Positions 5,875-12,017 of a stretch of DNA of 12,017 nucleotides are shown here, one piece after another. The DNA lies in the NCBI GenBank assembly GCA_015521945.1, contig WANG01000033.1, positions 1-12,017 on the forward strand, read 5' to 3'. The stretch's first letter is position 1. The number at the start of each line of letters is the position of its first letter. The notes beneath the pieces were generated by a model. It ran no database searches. It was not told where the DNA came from and saw only the letters and a list, made by a program, of their open reading frames with translations. Origin of the DNA: Candidatus Hydrothermarchaeota archaeon. Lineage in GTDB: Archaea; Hydrothermarchaeota; Hydrothermarchaeia; Hydrothermarchaeales; BMS3B. A program made the position numbers and the translations under genes.

Positions 5875-7211
5875 GAGCGCTTCAAATTCTCTACCTGAGA
5901 AGGGTTCAGATACTCCTGCTCGCAGTTGCCCTCTCCCTGCTGATAATGGGGGTGAACGAGCCCCCCCTCTCCTTAGGCTGGGACCTGGCTGGAGGCACCG
6001 AGCTCAGGGTGAAGACCGAGCACCCCCTGCCCTACACCGCCCCCGACGGAACCCAGGTGACCATGGACATGGTGGTTGAGATACTCACCAAGCGCCTGAA
6101 CGGGCTGGGGGTGAAGGACTTCTCCATCTCCCCCTGGGGCAACCAGTACCTCATAATAGACTTCGCTGGTATGCCGGCTGAGAAGGCGAGGGAGCTGGTG
6201 GAGAGGCAGGGCAAGCTGGTGGTCAAGCTGGGCAACATCACCATCTTCACGGGCAAGGACCTGGAGAAGGTCTCCCCCTACACCAAGAGCATGGAGGGGA
6301 GCTGGGAGGTGCCCTTCACCATCAACGCCGAGGCTGCAGAGCGCTTCCGGCAGGCTGCGCTGCAGGTGCTGAGGGAGGCGGGGATTGAGCCGGGGAGCGT
6401 AACCGACTTTGACGCCCTTGAGAGGGACCCCCGCATACCCCAGGTGGAGATGTACCTTGACGACAAGCTGGTGCACTCCGCGCCCATCGGGGGCAGCCTT
6501 TGGCAGGAGTTCATCGTGAGCGGCAAGGCGCCCCGCTCCCTCGTTCTGACCACGGGCTCACGGCCCGAGGACGAGGAGGAGGCGAAGAGCGTTGAGGTGG
6601 TGCTCCGCTCGGGTGCCCTGCCCCTGAAGCTGGAGGTGCTCTCCACCTCCACCGTGCCCCCGGAGCTGGGCATGAAGTTCGCCAGAAACGCCGCAATCGC
6701 AGGGCTGGCGGCAATCCTCACCGTCGCTCTGGTGGTGTTCCTGCGCTACCGTGCCCCGATGGTGGTGCTGCCCATAATAGCCACGGGCGTGAGCGAGGTG
6801 ATAATAATCCTGGGCATCGCCTCCCTGATACGCTGGGACCTTGACCTGGCAGCCATCGCGGGAATAATCGCCGCCGTTGGCACGGGTGTGGACGACCAGA
6901 TAGTCATAACCGACGAGGTGCTCTTCCAGCGGGTGTACTCCATGCGCTCACGCATAAAGCGCGCCTTCTTCATCATCTTCTCAGCCTGGTTCACCACCGT
7001 CGCCGCCATGTTCCCCCTCTTCATAATCGGCATGGCAGCCCTCAGGGGCTTCGCCCTGACCACCATCCTGGGGGTGACCGTGGGGGTGCTCATAACCAGA
7101 CCCGCCTACGCCAGCGTGGTGGAGCACCTCTTCAGCAGGGGGGACGTTAAGGGGAAGAAGGCGAAGACCCGTGAAAAGCCCAGGAAGAAGAAGGGAGCAA
7201 GGCGCAGGTGA
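5871..7211 (+). CDS. secD: protein-export membrane protein SecD
   Basis: Encodes 446 residues, shorter than bacterial SecD as in other archaea. TM1 is at about 12-28, then the P1 start motif LGWDLAGGTEL at 35-45 and a large external domain to about residue 265. Five more membrane segments run from about 272 to 420, with the conserved TM4 motif GTGVDDQIVITDEV at 337-350, whose acidic residues are the counterparts of those needed for ion coupling in bacterial SecD. The last 20 residues (427-446) form a highly basic Lys/Arg cytoplasmic tail. It overlaps secF upstream and touches the trkA-like gene downstream. The basic tail could contact ribosomes or lipids; that is inference. Confidence 0.93.
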   Translation: MRALQILYLRRVQILLLAVALSLLIMGVNEPPLSLGWDLAGGTELRVKTEHPLPYTAPDGTQVTMDMVVEILTKRLNGLGVKDFSISPWGNQYLIIDFAGMPAEKARELVERQGKLVVKLGNITIFTGKDLEKVSPYTKSMEGSWEVPFTINAEAAERFRQAALQVLREAGIEPGSVTDFDALERDPRIPQVEMYLDDKLVHSAPIGGSLWQEFIVSGKAPRSLVLTTGSRPEDEEEAKSVEVVLRSGALPLKLEVLSTSTVPPELGMKFARNAAIAGLAAILTVALVVFLRYRAPMVVLPIIATGVSEVIIILGIASLIRWDLDLAAIAGIIAAVGTGVDDQIVITDEVLFQRVYSMRSRIKRAFFIIFSAWFTTVAAMFPLFIIGMAALRGFALTTILGVTVGVLITRPAYASVVEHLFSRGDVKGKKAKTREKPRKKKGARRR

Positions 7212-7219
7212 GGATGAGC

Positions 7220-7876
7220 ATGTACGTCATAATAGTGGGCGCCTCAAAGATAGGAGCAACTCTCGCAGAGATACTCTCAAAGGAGAAGTGCAACGTTGTT
7301 ATTGTGGACAAGCAGAAGGAGAAGCTTGACAGGCTTGCGGATGTGCTTGACGTTCAGGTCATCCACGGAAGCGGGACCGAGGTCAACACCCTGCGGGAGG
7401 CGGGAGCCGAGAAGGCTGACGTCATAGTCAGCGCCACCAGCGACGACGCTGTAAACCTAATGGTCTGCGAGCTCGCCAAGATGCTCGGCATCCACAGGAG
7501 GATAACCCTCTCCCACAACCCGGCTCACAGGGCGATATTTGAGGAGGTGGGGGTGGAGGAGGTCATATACCCGAGCAGCATAATCGCCACCTACATCCGC
7601 AACCTCATACTCCGCCCTGGAATAAGGAGCGTGCTCACCACCCTGCAGGACGCGGAGATAATTGAGATGAAGATTCCGGAGGGCTCCGCAGTGGCGGGGA
7701 GGCAGATAAAGGACGTGGGGATGCCCGAGGGCTCAACCATAGCCGCCATTCACAGGAACGGGGAGCTTATAATCCCCAGGGGCAAGACGGTGCTCATGGC
7801 GGGGGACCTGCTTACGGTGCTGGCAAAGAAGGAGGTAATAAAGAAGGTCATAAACCTGATAAGGGCACGGGAGTAG
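7220..7876 (+). CDS. TrkA-type RCK regulatory protein of potassium transport
   Basis: Encodes 218 residues from ATG 7220. An N-terminal Rossmann TrkA-N domain (about 1-120) begins MYVIIVGASKIG and has Asp30 at the end of strand 2, the residue that usually holds the adenosine ribose of NAD(H). A TrkA-C domain follows at about 135-218. Such proteins gate Trk/Ktr-type K+ channels from the cytoplasmic side in response to nucleotides. The glycine motif is G-x-S-x-x-G rather than the usual G-x-G-x-x-G. GTG 7208 (overlapping the secD stop) and ATG 7214 are also in frame, but GGTGAGG at 7207-7213 lies six bases before ATG 7220, and family members typically begin MYxIIxG. No channel subunit is nearby. 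The gene probably lies in the secF-secD transcript. Confidence 0.85.
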   Translation: MYVIIVGASKIGATLAEILSKEKCNVVIVDKQKEKLDRLADVLDVQVIHGSGTEVNTLREAGAEKADVIVSATSDDAVNLMVCELAKMLGIHRRITLSHNPAHRAIFEEVGVEEVIYPSSIIATYIRNLILRPGIRSVLTTLQDAEIIEMKIPEGSAVAGRQIKDVGMPEGSTIAAIHRNGELIIPRGKTVLMAGDLLTVLAKKEVIKKVINLIRARE

Positions 7877-9226
7877 TCAGGAGAGCCTCTCCCGCAGCAG
7901 CTCCAGGGCTCTGGCGGCGTCCGCTCTCCCCTTGGTTATGCGCATGACCTGCCCCACGAGGTAGTTTATCGCCTCCTGCTTACCCCTCCTGTAGTCCTCC
8001 ACCGCCCCCGGGTTCTGGTGTATCGCCTGCTCAACGGCGCTCACCAAGCTCTGCTCGTCAACCCTGCTCATCTCCCTCAGCACCTCCGCGGCTCGCTCTC
8101 CCTCCACCACCCTGCGCATCACCAGCTCGCCCGCCTGCTGGCTCAGCCTTCCCTCAGAAATCGCCCTGAGCACCTGCACGATGTCCTCCACCCGAATCCC
8201 GCTCTCGGCGAAGCTCAGGTTGTGGTAGTTCAGGGTCTTCTTGATGATGTGCCTGAAGAAGGCAGCCGCCCTGGCTGGCTCCACCTGAGTGCACACCTGC
8301 TCAAAGGCGTCCGCCATCTCGGGCTCGGAGGTTATCGCCCAGGCGTCGTCCCGCGAGATGCGGTACTGCTCCACGAACCTGGCGAGCTTCTGGTGGGGCG
8401 CCTCCGGGAGCTCCCTGCGTATCCTCTCCACCAGCTCGGGGGTTATCCTGAGGGGGGGCAGGTCAGGGTCAGGGATGTACCTGTAGTCCTCGGCGGTCTC
8501 CTTGGTGCGCATGCTCCGGGTTATCATCTGCTCCTCTATGTACGCCCTCGTCTCCCGCCTCACAGCCTTCCCCCTGCGCCTCAGGTTCTTCTGCCGGGTT
8601 ATCTCAAACTTCAGCGCCCTGTACAGCCCGCGGATGCTGTTGATGTTCTTTATCTCAACCCTGGCGCCGTCCTCTATGCTGACATTCACGTCCACCCGCA
8701 TGGTGCCCCCCTCCCTGCGCACCCTGCGGGAGTACTGCAGCACCTTCACCAGCTCCCGCATGAAGGCACGCGCCTCCTCGGGAGAGGTTATGTCAGGGGC
8801 GGTTACTATCTCCACCAAGGGCACGCCAGAGCGGTTGTAGTCCACCTTCCCGGTGACCGGGTCGTACTTCCCGGGGTCCTCCTCCAGGTGCACCTCCCAT
8901 ATACCCACCCCCGCAAGCTCCCCATTCCTGCCTATGGGCATGGAGGTGCGCTGGTAGCCAGAAGGCAGGTCGGGGTAGTCGTAGTGCTTCCTCAGGATGT
9001 AAACGGGCTCCTGCACTATCTCGCAGTTGAGCATCAGGGCTATCGCCACCGCACCCTCAACAGCCTCGGCGTTCACGCCCATGGGCTTGGCTCCGGGCAT
9101 ACCCAAGCATATCTCGCACACATTCGTGTTGGGCTCCGCATCCCTGTAGTCGGCTGGGGAGGTGCAGAAGAGCTTGGTTCTGGTAGCAAGCTGCTCGTGT
9201 ATCTCAAACCCTATCCTGACCTTCAT
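7877..9226 (-). CDS. gatB: Asp/Glu-tRNA amidotransferase subunit B (GatB)
   Basis: Encodes 449 residues. GatB is the tRNA-binding and kinase-like subunit of GatCAB. It activates Asp (or Glu) mis-charged on tRNA-Asn (or tRNA-Gln) with ATP so that ammonia from GatA can form the amide. The catalytic cradle includes EIHEQL at 8-13, HYDYPDLPSGYQ and HLEEDPGK. A tail of helices (YqeY-like) ends the protein. It lacks the inserted AspRS-like domain of archaeal GatE, so it is GatB. Cysteines at 21, 37 and 40 (CEIC) match the zinc-site region, but position 23, often Cys, is Ser. ATG 9226 overlaps the gatA stop by four bases. Its stop codon directly abuts the trkA-like stop. In archaea with GatDE for Gln-tRNA, GatCAB mainly makes Asn-tRNA; no GatDE gene is in view. 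Confidence 0.96.
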   Translation of the reverse strand: MKVRIGFEIHEQLATRTKLFCTSPADYRDAEPNTNVCEICLGMPGAKPMGVNAEAVEGAVAIALMLNCEIVQEPVYILRKHYDYPDLPSGYQRTSMPIGRNGELAGVGIWEVHLEEDPGKYDPVTGKVDYNRSGVPLVEIVTAPDITSPEEARAFMRELVKVLQYSRRVRREGGTMRVDVNVSIEDGARVEIKNINSIRGLYRALKFEITRQKNLRRRGKAVRRETRAYIEEQMITRSMRTKETAEDYRYIPDPDLPPLRITPELVERIRRELPEAPHQKLARFVEQYRISRDDAWAITSEPEMADAFEQVCTQVEPARAAAFFRHIIKKTLNYHNLSFAESGIRVEDIVQVLRAISEGRLSQQAGELVMRRVVEGERAAEVLREMSRVDEQSLVSAVEQAIHQNPGAVEDYRRGKQEAINYLVGQVMRITKGRADAARALELLRERLS

Positions 9227-10542
9227 TCCCTTCCCTCGGCTGCAAGCATGACGTTGAGCATGAGCTGCTCCTGCAGGGGCTTGGCGTGCACCTGCAGACC
9301 CACGGGTATGCCCCCCGCTCTGCCAGCAGGCACAACGCCGGCGGGAATCCCCGCGAGGTTCGCCGGAACCGTCAGCAGGTCGTAGGCGTACATCTCAAGG
9401 GGGCTCAGCTCCTCACCCAAGCGGTGGGGCAGCTTGGGGGTCGTGGGTCCCGCAAGCACGTCCACCTTCTCCAGAGCCTCCAGGAGCTCCCTCCTTATCA
9501 GGGAGCGGAACTGAAGCGCCCGCCGGTAGTACCTGCCCGCGTACTCCTTCTGGCTGATGTAGCTGCCCAGCAGTATCCTGCGCAGCACCTCGGCGCCGCA
9601 CACCTCCTCTATCCTGTGCCCGTACCGCCTGCCGTCGTACCTCCTGGTTGCGGAGAAGAACTCCACGAAGACTATGAGGTAGTAGGTGGGCAGCGCCTTC
9701 TCAAGGCTGGGAAGCTCAACCTCAACCACCTCCGCCCCCTGCGCCTCCAGCCTGCGGAGGGAGCGCTTCACCACCCCCAGGATTTCGGGGGCTGTGAACT
9801 CCTCAAACTCCCTGGCGAAGCCCACCCTCACACCCGAGAGGTCGGGGGTGAGCCTCTGTGAGTAGGGCTCGGGGCTGGCGTTAAGCATGCTCGCCTCCCT
9901 GCTCCTGCCAGCTATGACCTCAAGCAGGAGCGCCGCGGTGCGCACGTCCCTGGTGATGGGGCCTATCTGATCTAAGCTCATCGCCAGGTCTATCAGCCCG
10001 TGCCTGGGCACCAGCCCGTAGGTGGGCTTGACCCCCACGACGCCGCAGTGGGAGGCGGGGTTGCGTATGCTCCCCCCGGTGTCGCTCCCCAGGGCGGCGT
10101 CCGCAAACCCAGCCGCAACCGCAGCGGCGCTGCCCGAGGAGGAGCCCCCGGGAATCCTGTCCTCGGCGACTGGGTTCCTGGTGGGTCCGAAGAAGCTGGT
10201 CTCACCGCTGCTGCCGCAGGCGAACTCGTCCATGTTGGTCATGCCGACCACGACCGCACCCTCCCTGCGCAGCCTCTCCACCACCACCGCATCGTAGGGG
10301 GAAACGTAGTTCTCAAGCGTCCTGGACGCGCAGGTTGCGCGCAGCCCCCTGACGTTTATGTTGGACTTCACCCCCACCACCATGCCACGCAGCCTACCAT
10401 GAGGTGCTTCGCGCACCTCCTCAGAGGCGCGGGGGTTCAGCTCTATAAAGGCGTTTATCCTGCCGTCCTCCCTCTCTATCCTGTCCAAGCACCTCGCCAG
10501 GTGCTCCTCCGGGGAATGCTCAAGAACAAACTCCGCCGCCAT
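9223..10542 (-). CDS. gatA: Asp/Glu-tRNA amidotransferase subunit A (GatA amidase)
   Basis: Encodes 439 residues. GatA hydrolyses glutamine (or asparagine) and channels ammonia to GatB. The amidase-signature triad is complete: Lys59 in VGVKSNINV, cis-Ser134 in PGGSSSGS (131-138) and nucleophile Ser158 in SDTGGSIRNP. The spacings of 75 and 24 residues equal those I recall for Staphylococcus GatA, with the whole numbering about 20 lower, so the N-terminus is shorter. ATG 10542 follows a GTGAGGT ribosome site, and the gatC stop is three bases upstream. It overlaps gatB by four bases. GatCAB assembly in the cytoplasm is implied by the intact C-A-B order. Confidence 0.96.
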   Translation of the reverse strand: MAAEFVLEHSPEEHLARCLDRIEREDGRINAFIELNPRASEEVREAPHGRLRGMVVGVKSNINVRGLRATCASRTLENYVSPYDAVVVERLRREGAVVVGMTNMDEFACGSSGETSFFGPTRNPVAEDRIPGGSSSGSAAAVAAGFADAALGSDTGGSIRNPASHCGVVGVKPTYGLVPRHGLIDLAMSLDQIGPITRDVRTAALLLEVIAGRSREASMLNASPEPYSQRLTPDLSGVRVGFAREFEEFTAPEILGVVKRSLRRLEAQGAEVVEVELPSLEKALPTYYLIVFVEFFSATRRYDGRRYGHRIEEVCGAEVLRRILLGSYISQKEYAGRYYRRALQFRSLIRRELLEALEKVDVLAGPTTPKLPHRLGEELSPLEMYAYDLLTVPANLAGIPAGVVPAGRAGGIPVGLQVHAKPLQEQLMLNVMLAAEGRE

Positions 10543-10545
10543 ACC

Positions 10546-10770
10546 TCACACCCAGGCGCCCGCCTCTGCCACGTAGTACCTCTCATCCCTGCGCGGGGCT
10601 ATGCTCAGAGCCGCCTCCACGAACTCCGGGTCAACCTCCGGTGCGGCATCCTCCCTGAGCCCCTCAACCTGTATCACGTTGTAGGTCTCCTCAAGCTCTA
10701 TCTCGCCCAGGTGCTCGGCAAGCTCCCTAAGCACGCGCTCCGCCTGCTCCTTTACCTCCTCGCGGTTCAT
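10546..10770 (-). CDS. gatC: Asp/Glu-tRNA amidotransferase subunit C (GatC)
   Basis: Encodes 74 residues, short for GatC (often about 95). GatC is the belt that holds GatA to GatB. The N-terminal helix (EEVKEQAERVLRELAEHL) is followed by an archaeal-type ETYNVIQ segment, then a LREDAAPE stretch and a C-terminal tail ending in YYVAEAGAWV. Sequence alone would be weak, but the position directly before gatA settles it. ATG 10770 overlaps the stop of the upstream PRC-barrel gene by four bases. Confidence 0.88.
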   Translation of the reverse strand: MNREEVKEQAERVLRELAEHLGEIELEETYNVIQVEGLREDAAPEVDPEFVEAALSIAPRRDERYYVAEAGAWV

Positions 10771-11243
10771 ACTCTCACCAGCACCACTTCGTCGCTGCTC
10801 TCTATCTGCTCGGCGCTGAAGGTGTGGCTCCTGCCGGAGCGCTTAGTGGTGAAGCTCTTCACCTCACCCTCGGGAGTAACCTCGGCGTCCACCACCCTGC
10901 CGTAGTACCTGCCCTTCCTGTCGTACACCTCCTTGCCCAGAATCTCGTGCCTGGTGCGGATGTAGGGCTGGGACTCAACCGCACGCACGCCTCCCCTGGA
11001 GAGGCTCACTGAAGATGTGCCCGGGCTTGAGGAGATGGCGAGGAGCGCCACACCGTTTATCAGGAGCACCACCCCCGGCAGGGCAAGCACCAAGGTGGTG
11101 TAGAGCACCGCCTCCATGCTGAAGGGCGGGGATACGTCGGGGGTGAAGAGCTTCATGGCAAAGGTGTAGAACTTAACGGGGATGATGAAGGAGAATAAGC
11201 CCAGAGCTATCTCTGCCATCCCCGCCGCTCGCACCACGTTCAT
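10767..11243 (-). CDS. two-pass membrane protein with C-terminal PRC-barrel domain
   Basis: Encodes 158 residues. Two hydrophobic segments (about 8-30 and 46-70) precede a linker and a PRC-barrel-like domain at about 95-158. That domain opens EILGKEVYDRKGRYYGRVVDAEV and continues with short beta strands. PRC barrels occur in ribosome maturation factor RimM, photosynthetic reaction centre H subunits and many small archaeal proteins, where they usually bind other proteins. It is the first gene of the gatCAB operon, with its own TATA box at 11276-11285 and a GGTGGTGAGG ribosome site at 11251-11260. ATG 11243 is the only good start. Function is unknown; a role with GatCAB is suggested only by the overlap with gatC. 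Confidence 0.78.
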   Translation of the reverse strand: MNVVRAAGMAEIALGLFSFIIPVKFYTFAMKLFTPDVSPPFSMEAVLYTTLVLALPGVVLLINGVALLAISSSPGTSSVSLSRGGVRAVESQPYIRTRHEILGKEVYDRKGRYYGRVVDAEVTPEGEVKSFTTKRSGRSHTFSAEQIESSDEVVLVRV

Positions 11244-11275
11244 CTCTGACCCTCACCACCAAATTGGGCACCTGG

Positions 11276-11285
11276 AAATATAAAT
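11276..11285 (-). promoter_or_regulatory. TATA box for the PRC-gatCAB operon
   Basis: The minus strand reads ATTTATATTT, about 37 bases before ATG 11243. This places the RNA start at about 11255, within or next to the ribosome site, giving a very short leader for the four-gene operon. Confidence 0.65.
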
Positions 11286-11289
11286 CTAA

Positions 11290-11469
11290 CTACCCGCACA
11301 GCCTGCCGGCTATCGCCCAGTCGCTCTTCTCCACGTCCTCAAAGATTATGTGCACGTGCTCCGGCTGGGTGCCGGCTATCTCAACCAGCGCCTTAGTTAT
11401 GGCTCTGGCGAGCTCCTCCTTCTGCTCCCTCGTGCGTCCCTTCCACATGCTTACCCTCACCACTGGCAT
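11290..11469 (-). CDS. 4-oxalocrotonate tautomerase family protein
   Basis: Encodes 59 residues, typical for this family of tiny keto-enol tautomerases, which use the N-terminal proline (exposed after Met removal) as catalytic base. It starts MPVVRVSMWKGRTREQKEEL, followed by an amphipathic helix and a strand (HVHIIFEDV). Its true substrate cannot be told from sequence; many archaeal members have no known role. A GTG at 11478 would add three residues and bury Pro1. ATG 11469 is preferred because AGGAGGTGG at 11475-11483 sits directly upstream and the family requires Pro as residue 2. A TATA box lies at 11503-11510. It reads toward the PRC-gatCAB operon but appears to be a separate unit. Confidence 0.9.
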   Translation of the reverse strand: MPVVRVSMWKGRTREQKEELARAITKALVEIAGTQPEHVHIIFEDVEKSDWAIAGRLCG

Positions 11470-11502
11470 GCCTACCACCTCCTACCCTGTTGGCTCCGGG
11501 TG

Positions 11503-11510
11503 GTTATAAA
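11503..11510 (-). promoter_or_regulatory. TATA box for the tautomerase gene
   Basis: The minus strand reads TTTATAAC about 37 bases before ATG 11469, predicting an RNA start near 11481 and a very short leader with AGGAGGTGG at its 5' end. Confidence 0.6.
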
Positions 11511-11530
11511 CTCTACGTGAGCCTCAGGAA

Positions 11531-11541
11531 AAGGGTTATAT
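11531..11541 (+). promoter_or_regulatory. BRE-TATA promoter facing a non-coding region
   Basis: TTATATA at 11536-11542 is preceded by GGAAAAGGG (11528-11535), the purine-rich BRE expected on the + strand. The reverse direction lacks such a BRE. No + strand coding region follows, so the predicted transcript (start near 11563) would be non-coding. The alternative is an extra upstream TATA for the minus-strand tautomerase gene. Confidence 0.45.
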
Positions 11542-11562
11542 ACCTCCTGAAGCCCGGAGTTC

Positions 11563-11670
11563 TTACAGGGGAGAGCAACGGAAGAAAAAGCCACGCGCCT
11601 GAGTTGAGGCAACGATGATAGGAGGGCGCGTGCGGGGGTTAGCTGGGGGTGCAGGTGGTATCCCGCATGA
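11563..11670 (+). ncRNA. candidate small structured RNA with kink-turn-like motif
   Basis: This gap between the tautomerase promoter and the tRNA has no credible coding region. It holds an 8-base-pair GC stem, CACGCGCC (11592-11599) with GGCGCGTG (11625-11632). Inside is a second hairpin, GTTG-AGG-CAAC (11603-11613). The junction reads CTGA (11599-11602) on one side and CGATGA (11613-11618) on the other. This is one base off box D plus box C and can form the tandem G-A pairs, 3-base bulge and adjacent U-U pair of a kink-turn, the site bound by archaeal L7Ae. A further stem GCGGG/CCCGC (11632-11636 with 11662-11666) follows. No flanking box C, box D or ACA end was found, so it does not fit a standard C/D or H/ACA guide. 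Ends are estimates. On the other strand the same hairpin precedes a T5 run and could be a terminator. Confidence 0.3.
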
Positions 11671-11683
11671 GAAGGCAGCAAAA

Positions 11684-11755
11684 TGGGCCCGGAGGGATTC
11701 GAACCCACGACCGCCCGGTTATGAGCCGGGCGCTCTACCGCTAAGCTACGGGCCC
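11684..11755 (-). tRNA. tRNA with CAT anticodon, probably Ile2 (k2C/agmatidine type)
   Basis: Encodes 72 bases with a complete cloverleaf. The acceptor GGGCCCG/CGGGCCC is a perfect 7 bp, the D arm GCTT/GAGC has one U-G pair, the anticodon stem is CCCGG/CCGGG, and the loop CTCATAA holds CAT at 11721-11723 on the + strand complement. The variable loop has five bases, the T loop is TTCGAAT and the discriminator is A73. The T stem has a U50-U64 mismatch. CCA is not encoded, and there is no intron. GGGCCCGTAGC is the opening typical of archaeal isoleucine tRNAs, whereas elongator Met tRNAs usually open GCC. The likely identity is therefore tRNA-Ile2, whose C34 is converted to agmatidine by TiaS to read AUA. 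It is not the initiator. TTTT at 11680-11683 directly after the 3' end may terminate it. Confidence 0.95.
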
Positions 11756-11781
11756 TGTAAAACCTCCTCACATGGAACGAG

Positions 11782-11799
11782 AAAAAAGTAATATGTAAG
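11782..11799 (+). promoter_or_regulatory. BRE-TATA promoter for the UPF0282 gene, possibly shared with the tRNA
   Basis: AAAAAAG followed by TAATATGTA has its centre about 25 bases before ATG 11818, predicting a leaderless mRNA. On the minus strand the same block lies about 38 bases before the tRNA 5' end, so it could also drive the tRNA with a leader of about ten bases. Confidence 0.5.
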
Positions 11800-11817
11800 C
11801 GGGGCAAGGGTGTGAGC

Positions 11818-12017
11818 ATGCGCGTTGAGCTCATCGCAGCAGACTCCATGGGCACCCGCAGCATGGCAACCTACGTTGAAACCCCCGACATGAGGCTTCT
11901 CATAGACCCCGGGGTTGCCCTGGGACCCAAGCGCTACGGGCTTCCCCCGCACCCCCTTGAGGTAAAGAAGATGGAGCAGGACTGGGAGAGGATAAAGAGC
12001 TTCGCCGAGCGCAGCCA
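11818..12017 (+). CDS. UPF0282 family metallo-beta-lactamase-fold protein, 5' part
   Basis: The first 66 codons from ATG 11818 run off the right edge without a stop. The start MRVELIAADSMGTRSMATYVET and the segment LLIDPGVALGPKRYGLPPHPLE are characteristic of the archaeal UPF0282 family (COG2248), predicted metal-dependent hydrolases with the metallo-beta-lactamase fold. The metal-binding HxHxDH motif would lie beyond the window. Function in the cell is unknown. The strand of this gene is opposite to the tRNA, from which it is separated by a 62-base promoter region. Codon use is like the rest of the window. Confidence 0.85.
   Translation, partial: MRVELIAADSMGTRSMATYVETPDMRLLIDPGVALGPKRYGLPPHPLEVKKMEQDWERIKSFAERS

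Noticed and set aside
8018..9385. Long + strand open frame (455 codons) opposite gatB and gatA
   Set aside because: Its protein is low-complexity (His, Leu, Pro, Gly-rich) with no recognisable domain. It mirrors well-supported gatB/gatA codons and is a GC-driven shadow.
11545..11683. C/D box or H/ACA guide RNA
   Set aside because: CTGA and CGATGA are present internally, but no outer C box, outer D box or ACA/ANA end lies at the required distance. Only the kink-turn reading was kept, at low confidence.
11472..11864. Minus-strand frame (130 codons) spanning the tRNA
   Set aside because: It reads through the tRNA gene and the candidate RNA region, and has no ribosome site or recognisable domain.
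1..12017. Mobile element, prophage, CRISPR or defence island
   Set aside because: There are no transposase, integrase, repeat array, terminal inverted repeats or compositional break. All recognised genes are housekeeping or common archaeal families.

Overview
This window is chromosomal DNA from an archaeon, most likely a GC-rich euryarchaeon. The evidence is the gene content: FtsZ followed directly by a Sec61-gamma type SecE, an archaeal secF-secD pair, an archaeal TrmI, a Trm14-like THUMP methyltransferase, gatCAB, and the archaeal families DUF131 and UPF0282. Archaeal promoters are visible, with purine-rich BRE and TATA boxes about 25 bases before the expected transcript starts. Leaders are very short, with GGAGG- or GGTG-type Shine-Dalgarno sites close to the RNA 5' end. 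A CooC-type nickel ATPase suggests an anaerobe with carbon monoxide dehydrogenase, although no such enzyme is encoded here. The genus cannot be named from this sequence.

Layout: a small unknown gene on + (30-218) converges on a minus-strand group running from 2487 to 210: a Trm14-like tRNA methyltransferase, then a separately promoted membrane-anchored calcium-motif protein overlapping a CooC-like ATPase. Divergent from this is ftsZ-secE (+, 2617-3958). It meets a DUF131-trmI operon (-, 4921-3960) with one base between the stop codons. DUF131-trmI and secF-secD-trkA (+, 5008-7876) diverge from one short AT-rich promoter block. The trkA-like gene abuts gatB with no gap. gatB closes a four-gene minus-strand operon that begins at 11243: PRC-barrel membrane protein, gatC, gatA, gatB. 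Upstream lie a small tautomerase gene (-), a non-coding stretch with its own + strand TATA box and a kink-turn-like hairpin, a CAT-anticodon tRNA (-), and the start of a UPF0282 metallo-hydrolase (+, running off the window).

The genes fall into housekeeping themes: tRNA modification and tRNA-dependent amide formation (Trm14, TrmI, GatCAB, tRNA), protein export (SecE, SecF, SecD), cell division (FtsZ) and metal-cofactor insertion (CooC). Packing is tight, with repeated 4-base ATGA or GTGA stop/start overlaps. No mobile element, CRISPR array, phage gene or defence cassette is visible. The strongest candidate for something undescribed is the possible structured RNA at about 11560-11670. The remaining findings concern gene order, start sites and small proteins of unknown role.
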